A DNA stretch of 64,000 nt from Bacteroidota bacterium. GTDB taxonomy: Bacteria; Bacteroidota; Bacteroidia; Cytophagales; Cyclobacteriaceae. Made by a program: the position numbers and the translations under genes. The stretch's first letter is position 1; every line of letters starts with the position of its first letter. The DNA lies in assembly GCA_023417785.1 (NCBI GenBank), contig JAEZEH010000155.1, positions 1 through 64,000 on the forward strand, read 5' to 3'. Below the pieces are notes generated by a model. The model ran no database searches, was not told where the DNA came from, and saw only the letters and a list, made by a program, of their open reading frames with translations. This document shows, piece by piece, positions 57,191 to 64,000 of this stretch.

Positions 57191-58332
57191 TAACGAAAAA
57201 AGGTAAGCTCCACACGGCGATTGATCTTTCTCACCGCTTCTGTTTCGCCATCGATCAGTGGGAATCTCTTACCGAAGCCGTCGCTTTGAATCCGCTCCTT
57301 TGAAATCCCGGATTGCACAAGATAGTCTGCAACTGTTTTCGCGCGCATGCGCGACAAGTGAAGGTTATAGTTATCACTTCCCACGTCATCCGTATGTCCT
57401 GAAATACGAAGGTGATAATCCGCATTTGTATTCATCACGGAAACCACCTCATCAAGTTGATCAAAAGACCGGCGAAGAAGTTTAAAGCTATTAAAATCAA
57501 AAAGAATATTATCCAGCACATACCTTTCATTAAGCTTCACATTGTTGCGGGAAAATGATGCTAAGACCGGTGGAATTTCCGTGGGATCGAATTTCATCCG
57601 GATGACCACGTCGTCGATATAAAAGTATGCTGCGTCTTTCAGCATAAATTCCTGCGCGGGCCGATGTTTAATTTCGTAATGCCGGGTTTTGTTGTTGTCG
57701 TCGAAGTTTCCGATTGTGAGAAACTTTTCGGTCCCCCGGGCGCGATACTCAACCTCGCCAGATTCCCACAGCCCGGTAGTTGGCCTTAGGGCAGAATCTG
57801 AAATGAACTGGAAGGTTGGGGTTATATTCCATGCGCGATCATTCCTGACTAGAATTGCGCTGTCGCTCAAATGAAGGCCGATCCTGTCAATACAGTATTT
57901 GGAATACGACGAGAGGCGATACCTGAATGATACCAGATAAATAGTGTCTTTAACGAGCGGTGCATCCATTCTACACTGCAGATATTCACGAAAGTTTTTC
58001 CCGTAAAACCAAAGATATATGCCTGCATACCCCGACCCTTCGTAGGCCTCAGAAACGCCGGCCCAATTATATGGGACGTCTCCCTCGCCGTTGCTGCAGG
58101 CGTTGTATGCATCCGGCGTTCCTTCATTTGCAGAGTACCAGTGATGCAGGCGGAAATCCTCCTTCTTTCGGGAATAACTTCCCGGGCAAACAGTGAATTC
58201 CTCAAAGCCAGGATTTGGAACGAGGTTCTGCGCTGACGTGAAGTGGCATGAAACGATACAAAGCAGGACGGCAACGGTTCTCATATAATCAAAATAACTG
58301 CTTTTCAGGGCAGTTATTTTGTTTCGCATCAT
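57190..58332 (-). CDS. OmpA-family outer membrane protein with N-terminal lectin-like domain
   Basis: 380 residues. Signal peptide within MRTVAVLLCIVSCHFTSAQN (an alternative start is ATG 58284). The N-terminal ~220 residues (NLVPNPGFEEFTVCPG, SGYAGIYLWFYGKNFREYL, YFYIDDVVI) look like a carbohydrate-binding jelly roll. Residues ~270-380 are an OmpA C-terminal domain: NILFDFNSFKLLRRSFDQLD, then LRISGHTDDVGSDNYNLHLS, RMRAKTVADYLVQSGISKER, KINRRVELTF. It anchors to peptidoglycan. Last gene of a minus-strand unit with the LysM gene and DUF4905 gene. Confidence 0.85.
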   Translation of the reverse strand: MMRNKITALKSSYFDYMRTVAVLLCIVSCHFTSAQNLVPNPGFEEFTVCPGSYSRKKEDFRLHHWYSANEGTPDAYNACSNGEGDVPYNWAGVSEAYEGSGYAGIYLWFYGKNFREYLQCRMDAPLVKDTIYLVSFRYRLSSYSKYCIDRIGLHLSDSAILVRNDRAWNITPTFQFISDSALRPTTGLWESGEVEYRARGTEKFLTIGNFDDNNKTRHYEIKHRPAQEFMLKDAAYFYIDDVVIRMKFDPTEIPPVLASFSRNNVKLNERYVLDNILFDFNSFKLLRRSFDQLDEVVSVMNTNADYHLRISGHTDDVGSDNYNLHLSRMRAKTVADYLVQSGISKERIQSDGFGKRFPLIDGETEAVRKINRRVELTFFR

Positions 58333-58337
58333 TGCAT

Positions 58338-59465
58338 TTACTTGTAATACGTCAACTCAACGCGGAATCTCGGATCGATGGCGCCGAGTCGATCATAGGC
58401 TGACCGCGACAATTTGATGATCAACTTGTCGTTAACGGCTGTATCCGGCAATTTTCCCATAACCCGAACGAACACCTCACGATTGTTCATCTCGTTTCTC
58501 ACTTTCAAAATTGTTCCTACCGGAGCGGTTCTGTGCATGGCCAGATATTTTCGATTTCCTTCTGTTCCTTCAATCAGTTCTGCGAGCCCGGCTTCGATGA
58601 CTTCGTCGCTGTTCTTCATTGACTCCGAAATGCGAATAGTTTGCGTCCCCGATGGTGCGGGTTGAGTGGGTTGAGTAGTTTTCGCTGATGGTGAAGGTTG
58701 AGAAGGCTGCGACGGCTGGGTTGACTGCACCGGTGTCTCGTCTGCTCTTTGCGGTTCCCTCCGACTCTCCACTGGTTCCTGTCGCGTTTCCTGCTGCGCA
58801 ACAACCGGGGCAGCGGGCTGATCGGTCTTCGTCTCCGTCAGGCGGATTACCTGACCAACTTTTAGATCGTCGCCTTCAAGTGAATTCCAGGCGCGAAGTT
58901 GCCCAACGGACAGGCCATACTGCCGCGCTATGGAGAACAGCGTTTCTTTCGTTCCTACCGTATGTACACCCGACGCAGGGACTGAAGCAACGGTGGGGGT
59001 ATCCTGACTCTGGGGAATCGTGCGAGCAGGATCCGGCCTCACCTCTACGGCAGGTGTCTTTCCAACCACAAGCTGCTGCCCGATCGAAAGCGTGTTGTCG
59101 GAAAGATTATTCCATTTCCTGAGATCATCAATCGAAACGTTGTACATTTTCGAGATGGAATACATGGTTTCTTTTGCTGCCACCGTGTGAATCCTGCTAC
59201 CTTCAACCGGTCTGACGGAAACTTTTTTGTCATACGGTACTTTGATTATCTGGCCGATCTCAAGATTTGACGTTGCTCCTGGATTGCTTTGCAGAATCGA
59301 TTCAACAGAAGAACCGTATCTCCTGGAAATGGCAAAAAGGGTTTCCTTTTCATCCACACGATGAAGGATATACATCTTGCCATCAATCGTTTCTGTGCCG
59401 ATGGAATCTTTTTCTGCCTGCGGGTTAAAAAATAGTGCACCCGCCAAAATAACTTCATGGATCAT
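58338..59465 (-). CDS. LysM protein with C-terminal double-psi beta-barrel domain
   Basis: 375 residues. Three LysM modules: LFAISRRYGSSVESILQSNP, MYSISKMYNVSIDDLRKWNN, LFSIARQYGLSVGQLRAWNS. Then a disordered Pro/Gln/Ser/Thr linker (~residues 220-275) and a C-terminal RlpA-like DPBB (APVGTILKVRNEMNNREVFV, then LSRSAYDRLGAIDPRFRVEL). It likely binds peptidoglycan, and possibly denuded glycan like RlpA-type domains. It overlaps the DUF4905 gene by 4 bp. Confidence 0.8.
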   Translation of the reverse strand: MIHEVILAGALFFNPQAEKDSIGTETIDGKMYILHRVDEKETLFAISRRYGSSVESILQSNPGATSNLEIGQIIKVPYDKKVSVRPVEGSRIHTVAAKETMYSISKMYNVSIDDLRKWNNLSDNTLSIGQQLVVGKTPAVEVRPDPARTIPQSQDTPTVASVPASGVHTVGTKETLFSIARQYGLSVGQLRAWNSLEGDDLKVGQVIRLTETKTDQPAAPVVAQQETRQEPVESRREPQRADETPVQSTQPSQPSQPSPSAKTTQPTQPAPSGTQTIRISESMKNSDEVIEAGLAELIEGTEGNRKYLAMHRTAPVGTILKVRNEMNNREVFVRVMGKLPDTAVNDKLIIKLSRSAYDRLGAIDPRFRVELTYYK

Positions 59466-60253
59466 AGGATTCTGTAACTTAACAGCTCGTTTTTATTCTT
59501 AATAAAGATCAAATTATTCCGAAGAACAAAAAATGTATCGAAACCGATACCTTTCACCCGGGAGCTTATTTCTTCTTTCAGCAAACATTCTCCCGTTTTG
59601 GAGAATACAATCAAAAAATTGGCCAGATCATGGCTTTCAGCATCGGCAAGGTAACAGGAAATGACCATACTTTCTTCCGTCTCCAGATATTCCAACGCCG
59701 AAACGACCTTCAAATTTAGTTGTTTTGATAAAAATGTTTTTACTGTCTCAAAATATTCCGTTCCCTCCACGTACTGAACGGGCTTTTTTAAAAGAAACGG
59801 TTCGAGAATCGTATCATCATGAGGAAATTTGATCTCTTTTCCAGTAGCCATTTCTACGGTCACTTCTTTCATCCCAAATTTCTGACTGTATCCGCGCAAA
59901 GCAGATGAAGTCAATGAACTCACCGAAAAATCGTTATTCCACCAAATGAGGCTCAGGTCGGTTGCGTTATACGCCAGTATCCCCTTCTTGTCAGGGTTAT
60001 TCGTATCCAGATAGACGGTAAAAAGAACGACACCATCACTAACCAGCGTAAGATTTACCCACCACGGCTCTTCCAGCATACGGTCACGCCAAAGGAAATC
60101 GCCGGTAATAGGATGAAGTGCCGAAAAGCTAACACGTCTGGTAGTCATATCTCTCACCTCGATCACGAGTGGATCACGTTCCCCACCGGCAACCATATTC
60201 CAGATTAGCCCTTCAAAACGATGAGAAAATTTCAACTCGAGAATACTGACCAA
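59462..60253 (-). CDS. DUF4905-type protein
   Basis: 263 residues, start at 60253. The region LKFSHRFEGLIWNMVAGGER, then DPLVIEVRDMTTRRVSFSAL and GDFLWRDRMLEEPWWVNL resembles DUF4905, a Cytophagales family. Beta-propeller-like strands predominate. No catalytic motif. First gene of the unit with the LysM and OmpA proteins; a role in envelope function is an inference. Confidence 0.65.
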   Translation of the reverse strand: MVSILELKFSHRFEGLIWNMVAGGERDPLVIEVRDMTTRRVSFSALHPITGDFLWRDRMLEEPWWVNLTLVSDGVVLFTVYLDTNNPDKKGILAYNATDLSLIWWNNDFSVSSLTSSALRGYSQKFGMKEVTVEMATGKEIKFPHDDTILEPFLLKKPVQYVEGTEYFETVKTFLSKQLNLKVVSALEYLETEESMVISCYLADAESHDLANFLIVFSKTGECLLKEEISSRVKGIGFDTFFVLRNNLIFIKNKNELLSYRIL

Positions 60254-60361
60254 CCTGGTTAATTGTTATTTTTATGCAAGTTTAACCCCCTCCCCTCAAG
60301 ATTAAAAGGTATTACCGATGAATCGTTAATAATCCGGTTAACACCACCCGACAACGAATTT

Positions 60362-61690
60362 ATGAAAGCAGTTACGATTTTTCTTCTTGTGCTTGCCAGC
60401 ACCATCGCTTTTGGCCAGAAAACGCAGGTGATGGTGATGGAAATAAAGGCGACCATCGATCCTGCGATGAAACGATACGTTGAGGTAGCCTTCGACAACG
60501 CTAAGAAGACTGAGGCCGACATCGTGATCATCGAAATGGACACTTACGGCGGCGTACTTACCGACGCAAAGGAAATCGTTGACATTATCATGAAGTTTCC
60601 CAAACCTGTGTGGGTATTTATTAACTCTGACGCCGCTTCCGCAGGAGCGCTGATCTCTATTGCGTGCGACAGCATATACATGTCGCCGGGAGCTACAATA
60701 GGCGCGGCCACAGTCGTAGACGGATCGGGCGAAAAAGCCCCCGACAAATACCAGTCGTACATGCGCTCGATTATGCGTTCGACTGCAGAAGAGAACAACC
60801 GGAACCCGCGGATTGCAGAAGGCATGGTCGACGAAACTCTTGAGATAGACAGTATCTCGCCTGCTGGCCAGGTCATCACCTTTACCACCGACGAAGCAAT
60901 GAAATATGGATTCTGCGAAGGAAAGGTGACATCGATCGAGGATATCCTTAAACGAAATGGCGTCGACGACTTCGAAATCGTTCCTTTTGAACTGAGCACT
61001 CCCGAAAAAATTATAAGCTTTTTTCTAAACCCTTTTGTTAGCGGACTCCTCATACTGCTAATCGTGGGTGGTTTGTATTTCGAACTTCAAACGCCAGGTG
61101 TCGGATTTCCCGGTCTTGCCGCGGCCATCGCGCTTATTCTGTATCTGGTGCCTTACTACCTTACGGGGCTGGCTGAGAACTGGGAAATCATCGCCTTTTT
61201 CGTTGGTTTGATTCTGATCGCGCTGGAGATTTTTGTGATCCCCGGCTTTGGAGTCGCGGGCATCGCGGGCATTGGTCTTACCGTTGTATCACTTGTGCTG
61301 ATAATGGTCAACAACGACGCATTTAACTTTGAATTTGTTCCAAGCGAAGATCTTTTCGCCGCACTCCTCGCCACGTTGACCGGTCTTCTTGGCGGGATCA
61401 TTTTGCTCTTTGTAGGAGGTTCGCGCATTGCAGATTCAAAGTTCTTCAAAAAGGTGGCGCTCACGACTACGCAGGATAGAATGCAAGGGTATACATCGTC
61501 TTTCCACAGTGACCAGATGAAGGGAAAAACCGGTATCGCACATACCGTATTGCGTCCTGGGGGAAAGGTTCTCATTGAGGGAAAGGTTTACGATGCATAT
61601 ACTCAGGGCGAGTATATCAGCAAGGGAGAATCCATTGAAGTAATTGGAGAAGAGACCAATTCACTCCGTGTGAGAAAAATTACTATTTGA
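60362..61690 (+). CDS. NfeD-type membrane-bound serine protease
   Basis: 442 residues from ATG 60362, the start of the signal peptide MKAVTIFLLVLASTIAFGQ; the upstream frame is not protein-like. ClpP-like protease domain: IIEMDTYGGVLTDAKEIVDI, the catalytic Ser in FINSDAASAGALISIACDSI. Three to four TM helices follow (GLLILLIVGGLYFELQTPG, AAAIALILYLVPYYL, EIIAFFVGLILIALEIFVIP), then a C-terminal OB-fold NfeD domain. It acts in membrane quality control, likely with a stomatin-type partner that is not adjacent here. Confidence 0.88.
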   Translation: MKAVTIFLLVLASTIAFGQKTQVMVMEIKATIDPAMKRYVEVAFDNAKKTEADIVIIEMDTYGGVLTDAKEIVDIIMKFPKPVWVFINSDAASAGALISIACDSIYMSPGATIGAATVVDGSGEKAPDKYQSYMRSIMRSTAEENNRNPRIAEGMVDETLEIDSISPAGQVITFTTDEAMKYGFCEGKVTSIEDILKRNGVDDFEIVPFELSTPEKIISFFLNPFVSGLLILLIVGGLYFELQTPGVGFPGLAAAIALILYLVPYYLTGLAENWEIIAFFVGLILIALEIFVIPGFGVAGIAGIGLTVVSLVLIMVNNDAFNFEFVPSEDLFAALLATLTGLLGGIILLFVGGSRIADSKFFKKVALTTTQDRMQGYTSSFHSDQMKGKTGIAHTVLRPGGKVLIEGKVYDAYTQGEYISKGESIEVIGEETNSLRVRKITI

Positions 61691-61706
61691 ATATCCTAAA
61701 TCTCTC

Positions 61707-62456
61707 ATGAGAATTCTCGGAGTTATTCCCGCACGCTACGCCTCCACCCGCTTTCCTGCCAAGCCATTGGCTGACATTGCGGGTAAAACCATGATTCAGC
61801 GGGTGTACGAACAGGTTTCGAAATCGGAAAGTCTGAGTACGGTCGTGGTTGCTACCGACCACCCCGAAATCCTCGATCATGTGGAAGCCTTTGGCGGAAA
61901 AGTATGCATGACAGGCGAACATCATGCATCGGGAACGGACCGATGCTTTGAAGCCCTGACCAAACAGGAGTCCCAGTTCGATTACGTGATCAACATTCAG
62001 GGTGACGAACCTTTTATTCAGCCACAGCAAATTGACTTATTGGTCTCGATGCTTGACGGCCGCACCGAAATTGCCACGCTGGTAAAACGCATTACAGATA
62101 ATGACACGCTCTTCAACCCGAATGTGGTGAAGGTTGTATTGAATCAACTGAACGAGGCTCTGTACTTCAGTCGAAGTACTATTCCCCATTTGAGGAATGT
62201 TACCCAGGAACGATGGCTGGATAGTTATGCATTTTACAAACATATAGGTATGTATGCCTATCGCAGCGACATCCTGAAGGAAATCTCCAGCCTGTCCGTT
62301 GGCGTCCTTGAAAAGGCAGAGTCACTTGAGCAACTCCGCTGGCTTGAGAATGGATACCGCATCCGTGCTTCCGAGACGAATACTGAAGCGTCGGGCATCG
62401 ATACACCCGAAGATCTCGAAAAAGCTATAGCATTTATCAAAAATGCCAGTCGTTAA
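61707..62456 (+). CDS. kdsB: 3-deoxy-manno-octulosonate cytidylyltransferase
   Basis: 249 residues, normal length. It activates Kdo as CMP-Kdo for lipopolysaccharide core synthesis. Motifs: VIPARYASTRFPAKPLADIA, VVATDHPEILDHVEAFGGKV, INIQGDEPFIQPQQIDLLV and FYKHIGMYAYRSDIL, then EQLRWLENGYRI. It lies 17 nt after the NfeD gene. Confidence 0.97.
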   Translation: MRILGVIPARYASTRFPAKPLADIAGKTMIQRVYEQVSKSESLSTVVVATDHPEILDHVEAFGGKVCMTGEHHASGTDRCFEALTKQESQFDYVINIQGDEPFIQPQQIDLLVSMLDGRTEIATLVKRITDNDTLFNPNVVKVVLNQLNEALYFSRSTIPHLRNVTQERWLDSYAFYKHIGMYAYRSDILKEISSLSVGVLEKAESLEQLRWLENGYRIRASETNTEASGIDTPEDLEKAIAFIKNASR

Positions 62457-62482
62457 AATTTGTCCATTCATCAGATTTCACC

Positions 62483-64000
62483 ATGAAGCCATTATCAACC
62501 CTTGTTCTACCCGCCCTCTTAATTTTCGTCACATCCGTCTTTTCCCAGACGTTAAAACCGGGGCCCCAGGTACTCACTTTCTTTTCTGAAGTTGACGATA
62601 CGGAACAACCTTATGGTTTGTATATTCCGCCAAACTACAACCCACAGAAAAAGTACCCGTTGGTTGTGATGCTTCACGGTGCGGGGTCGAATCACCGGCT
62701 TGCCCTTCGCCGCGTATTTGGCAAGAGTAATGCAAACGGCGAGACGGATGTCGAAGCTTCACGCTATTTTCCCAAATGGAAAGATGTTGAGTATTTTGTG
62801 GTTTCGCCTTTCGCGCGAGGAACAATGGGATACCAGGGCATAACTGAGAAAGATGTTTATGACGCCCTGGCTGATGTGAAATCGCGTTTCAATATCGACG
62901 AAGATAGGATTTACTTAACCGGGCTTTCAATGGGTGGCGGTGGCACACTTTGGATCGGACTGACCCGTCCGGATATCTGGGCGGCACTGGCGCCGGTTTG
63001 TCCTGCACCGCCAGGAGGAACGGATGACTTCCTGCCGAATAGTTTCAATTTACCTATGCACTTCTTCCACGGAGATGCAGACAAGGCTGTGCCGGTAACC
63101 GTATCGCGGGAGTGGGTCGAAAAGCTCAAAGCAAACGGAACCCAAACTGAGTACAATGAATATCCGGGTGTGGAACACAACAGCTGGGAGAATGCCTATG
63201 AAGATGGGTTCATTTTCAACTGGTTCGCACAACATAAGCGAAACCCGTTTCCCGAACAGGTCAAGTTTAATACCCGCTACTATCGTTACAACAAGGCATA
63301 CTGGGTCGAATTTGACAGGCTCACGCCTGGAACCGTCTCGGCAATCGACGCCAGGTTCACTGCAAACAACCAGTTAACTATCTCTACACAGAACCTCGAT
63401 GCGTTCACATTAAATCTTGGTGGTCATCCAAGATATAAGGCGGGAACACAACTTCAGGTGGTTTTGAATGGCAAAAAAATCAACGTCGTTGGTTCGGATA
63501 TTGTTTCGTTTACACTGAAAGATGGAAAGTGGTTGAACCAGCGTGCAGAACCTTTGACAAACTCTAAACGAGTCGGCGCCGAAGGCCCGTTAAGCGCAGC
63601 ATTTTCGGATCGTCATGTGTACGTTTACGGCACCAAGGGCAATCCTTCTCCGGAAGAAATGAAGTCGCGGGTGGACCTGGCTACACATGCCGCAAACTGG
63701 TCACAATATCGGAATGCATTTCTCGGTCGTGTTATGGTTTTCCCACGGATTATCGCCGACAAAGATGTGCGCCAAAGTGACGTTGAGTCAGCTAACCTGA
63801 TCCTGTTTGGCACCCCCGCAACGAATACCCTCATTGAGAAGTATGCTCCTACTCTGCCAATGCAGCTTTCGGATTCAGCCGGTGGAAAAGGATTGCTCTA
63901 CGTGTATCCAATTGGAGCGCGATATGTGGTTATCCAGTCAGGTACGCCTTGGTGGGTTACTAAAGAAACGTCGCGATTCGGTACGCCGTTGCCATTTCAG
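62483..64000 (+). CDS. Secreted alpha/beta hydrolase (3' end outside the window)
   Basis: 506 codons visible, no stop in the window, so the gene is truncated at its 3' end. Signal peptide MKPLSTLVLPALLIFVTSVF, then SQ. The hydrolase core: YPLVVMLHGAGSNH (oxyanion loop), VYLTGLSMGGGGTLWIGL-type nucleophile elbow (LTGLSMGGGG with Ser) and HFFHGDADKAVPV (Asp), YPGVEHNSWENAY (His). The catalytic triad is thus complete. It resembles PHB-depolymerase-like and dienelactone-hydrolase-like esterases. After the core a long extension follows (~residues 260-506) with VYGTKGNPSPEEMKSRV, unusual for a small esterase. Start ATG 62483. Confidence 0.82.
   Translation, partial: MKPLSTLVLPALLIFVTSVFSQTLKPGPQVLTFFSEVDDTEQPYGLYIPPNYNPQKKYPLVVMLHGAGSNHRLALRRVFGKSNANGETDVEASRYFPKWKDVEYFVVSPFARGTMGYQGITEKDVYDALADVKSRFNIDEDRIYLTGLSMGGGGTLWIGLTRPDIWAALAPVCPAPPGGTDDFLPNSFNLPMHFFHGDADKAVPVTVSREWVEKLKANGTQTEYNEYPGVEHNSWENAYEDGFIFNWFAQHKRNPFPEQVKFNTRYYRYNKAYWVEFDRLTPGTVSAIDARFTANNQLTISTQNLDAFTLNLGGHPRYKAGTQLQVVLNGKKINVVGSDIVSFTLKDGKWLNQRAEPLTNSKRVGAEGPLSAAFSDRHVYVYGTKGNPSPEEMKSRVDLATHAANWSQYRNAFLGRVMVFPRIIADKDVRQSDVESANLILFGTPATNTLIEKYAPTLPMQLSDSAGGKGLLYVYPIGARYVVIQSGTPWWVTKETSRFGTPLPFQ

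Noticed and set aside
1..64000. CRISPR array, insertion sequence, prophage, rRNA or tRNA
   Set aside because: No regularly spaced repeats of the right size, no transposase, integrase or phage proteins, and no tRNA or rRNA sequence recognised in any gap.

Overview
This is a gene-dense chromosomal segment of a Bacteroidota bacterium, most likely a Cytophagales member. That placement is inferred from the fused LpxC-FabZ, a PorX-type PglZ response regulator (a type IX secretion regulator), Bacteroidota-restricted families (DUF4296, DUF3822, DUF4905) and promoters of the form TTTG-N19/21-TAnnTTTG. There are no rRNA or tRNA genes, insertion sequences, prophage or CRISPR. The DNA reads as core genome with a few accessory patches.

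Layout. 1-9.8 kb: an OmpA/TPR lipoprotein, pdhB, a tyrosine-catabolism pair (flavin reductase and fumarylacetoacetase), an RsmF-like rRNA methyltransferase, a 449-bp gap with an 11-bp tandem repeat, and valS. 9.8-13 kb (minus): porX-tsaE-ald. 13-18.4 kb (plus): an HD phosphohydrolase, then lpxD, lpxC-fabZ, lpxA and an orphan ABC ATPase. 18.5-25.4 kb: a small lipoprotein, mutS2 with a DUF4296 lipoprotein (minus), and a Bat-type operon (DUF58, BatD-like, VWA/BatA). 25-34 kb: LysE exporter, GH3 protein, YggS, DUF423, DUF1573, two Nudix proteins, DUF3822-coaD, pyrE and an FAD oxidoreductase. 34-38.7 kb: two small hydrophilic proteins, then a minus-strand siroheme/sulfite reductase operon with a remarkable leader. 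38.7-44.6 kb (minus): two lipoproteins, sdhCAB and a 35-residue membrane protein. 44.7-52 kb (plus): dnaE with a fused proofreading exonuclease, trxA, and an ECF sigma / membrane anti-sigma / outer membrane protein operon. 52-56.4 kb: a TetR regulator and phenylacetyl-CoA epoxidase genes paaA, paaB, paaC, paaD, with an unknown gene on the opposite strand between paaA and paaB and a DinB-like gene before paaD. 56.5-64 kb: a lipoprotein, an OmpA / LysM-DPBB / DUF4905 operon, an NfeD-type membrane protease, kdsB and a truncated alpha/beta hydrolase.

Best candidate for something undescribed: upstream of the sulfite reductase/siroheme operon lies a 41-codon ORF (38404-38529, minus). Thirteen of its residues are Cys or Met, including three consecutive Cys codons. 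It is followed 24 nt later by a perfect 12-bp terminator (38341-38379) that sits only about 30 nt before the sulfite reductase start codon. Eight bases near the end of the ORF are perfectly complementary to the terminator's upstream arm and loop. This is the architecture of a ribosome-mediated, cysteine-responsive attenuator. Second-tier observations are a DnaE whose PHP site has lost several metal ligands while an intact DEDDh exonuclease is fused in front of it, a two-domain PaaB, a palindrome overlapping the paaA promoter, and a possible 35-residue double-CxxC peptide.
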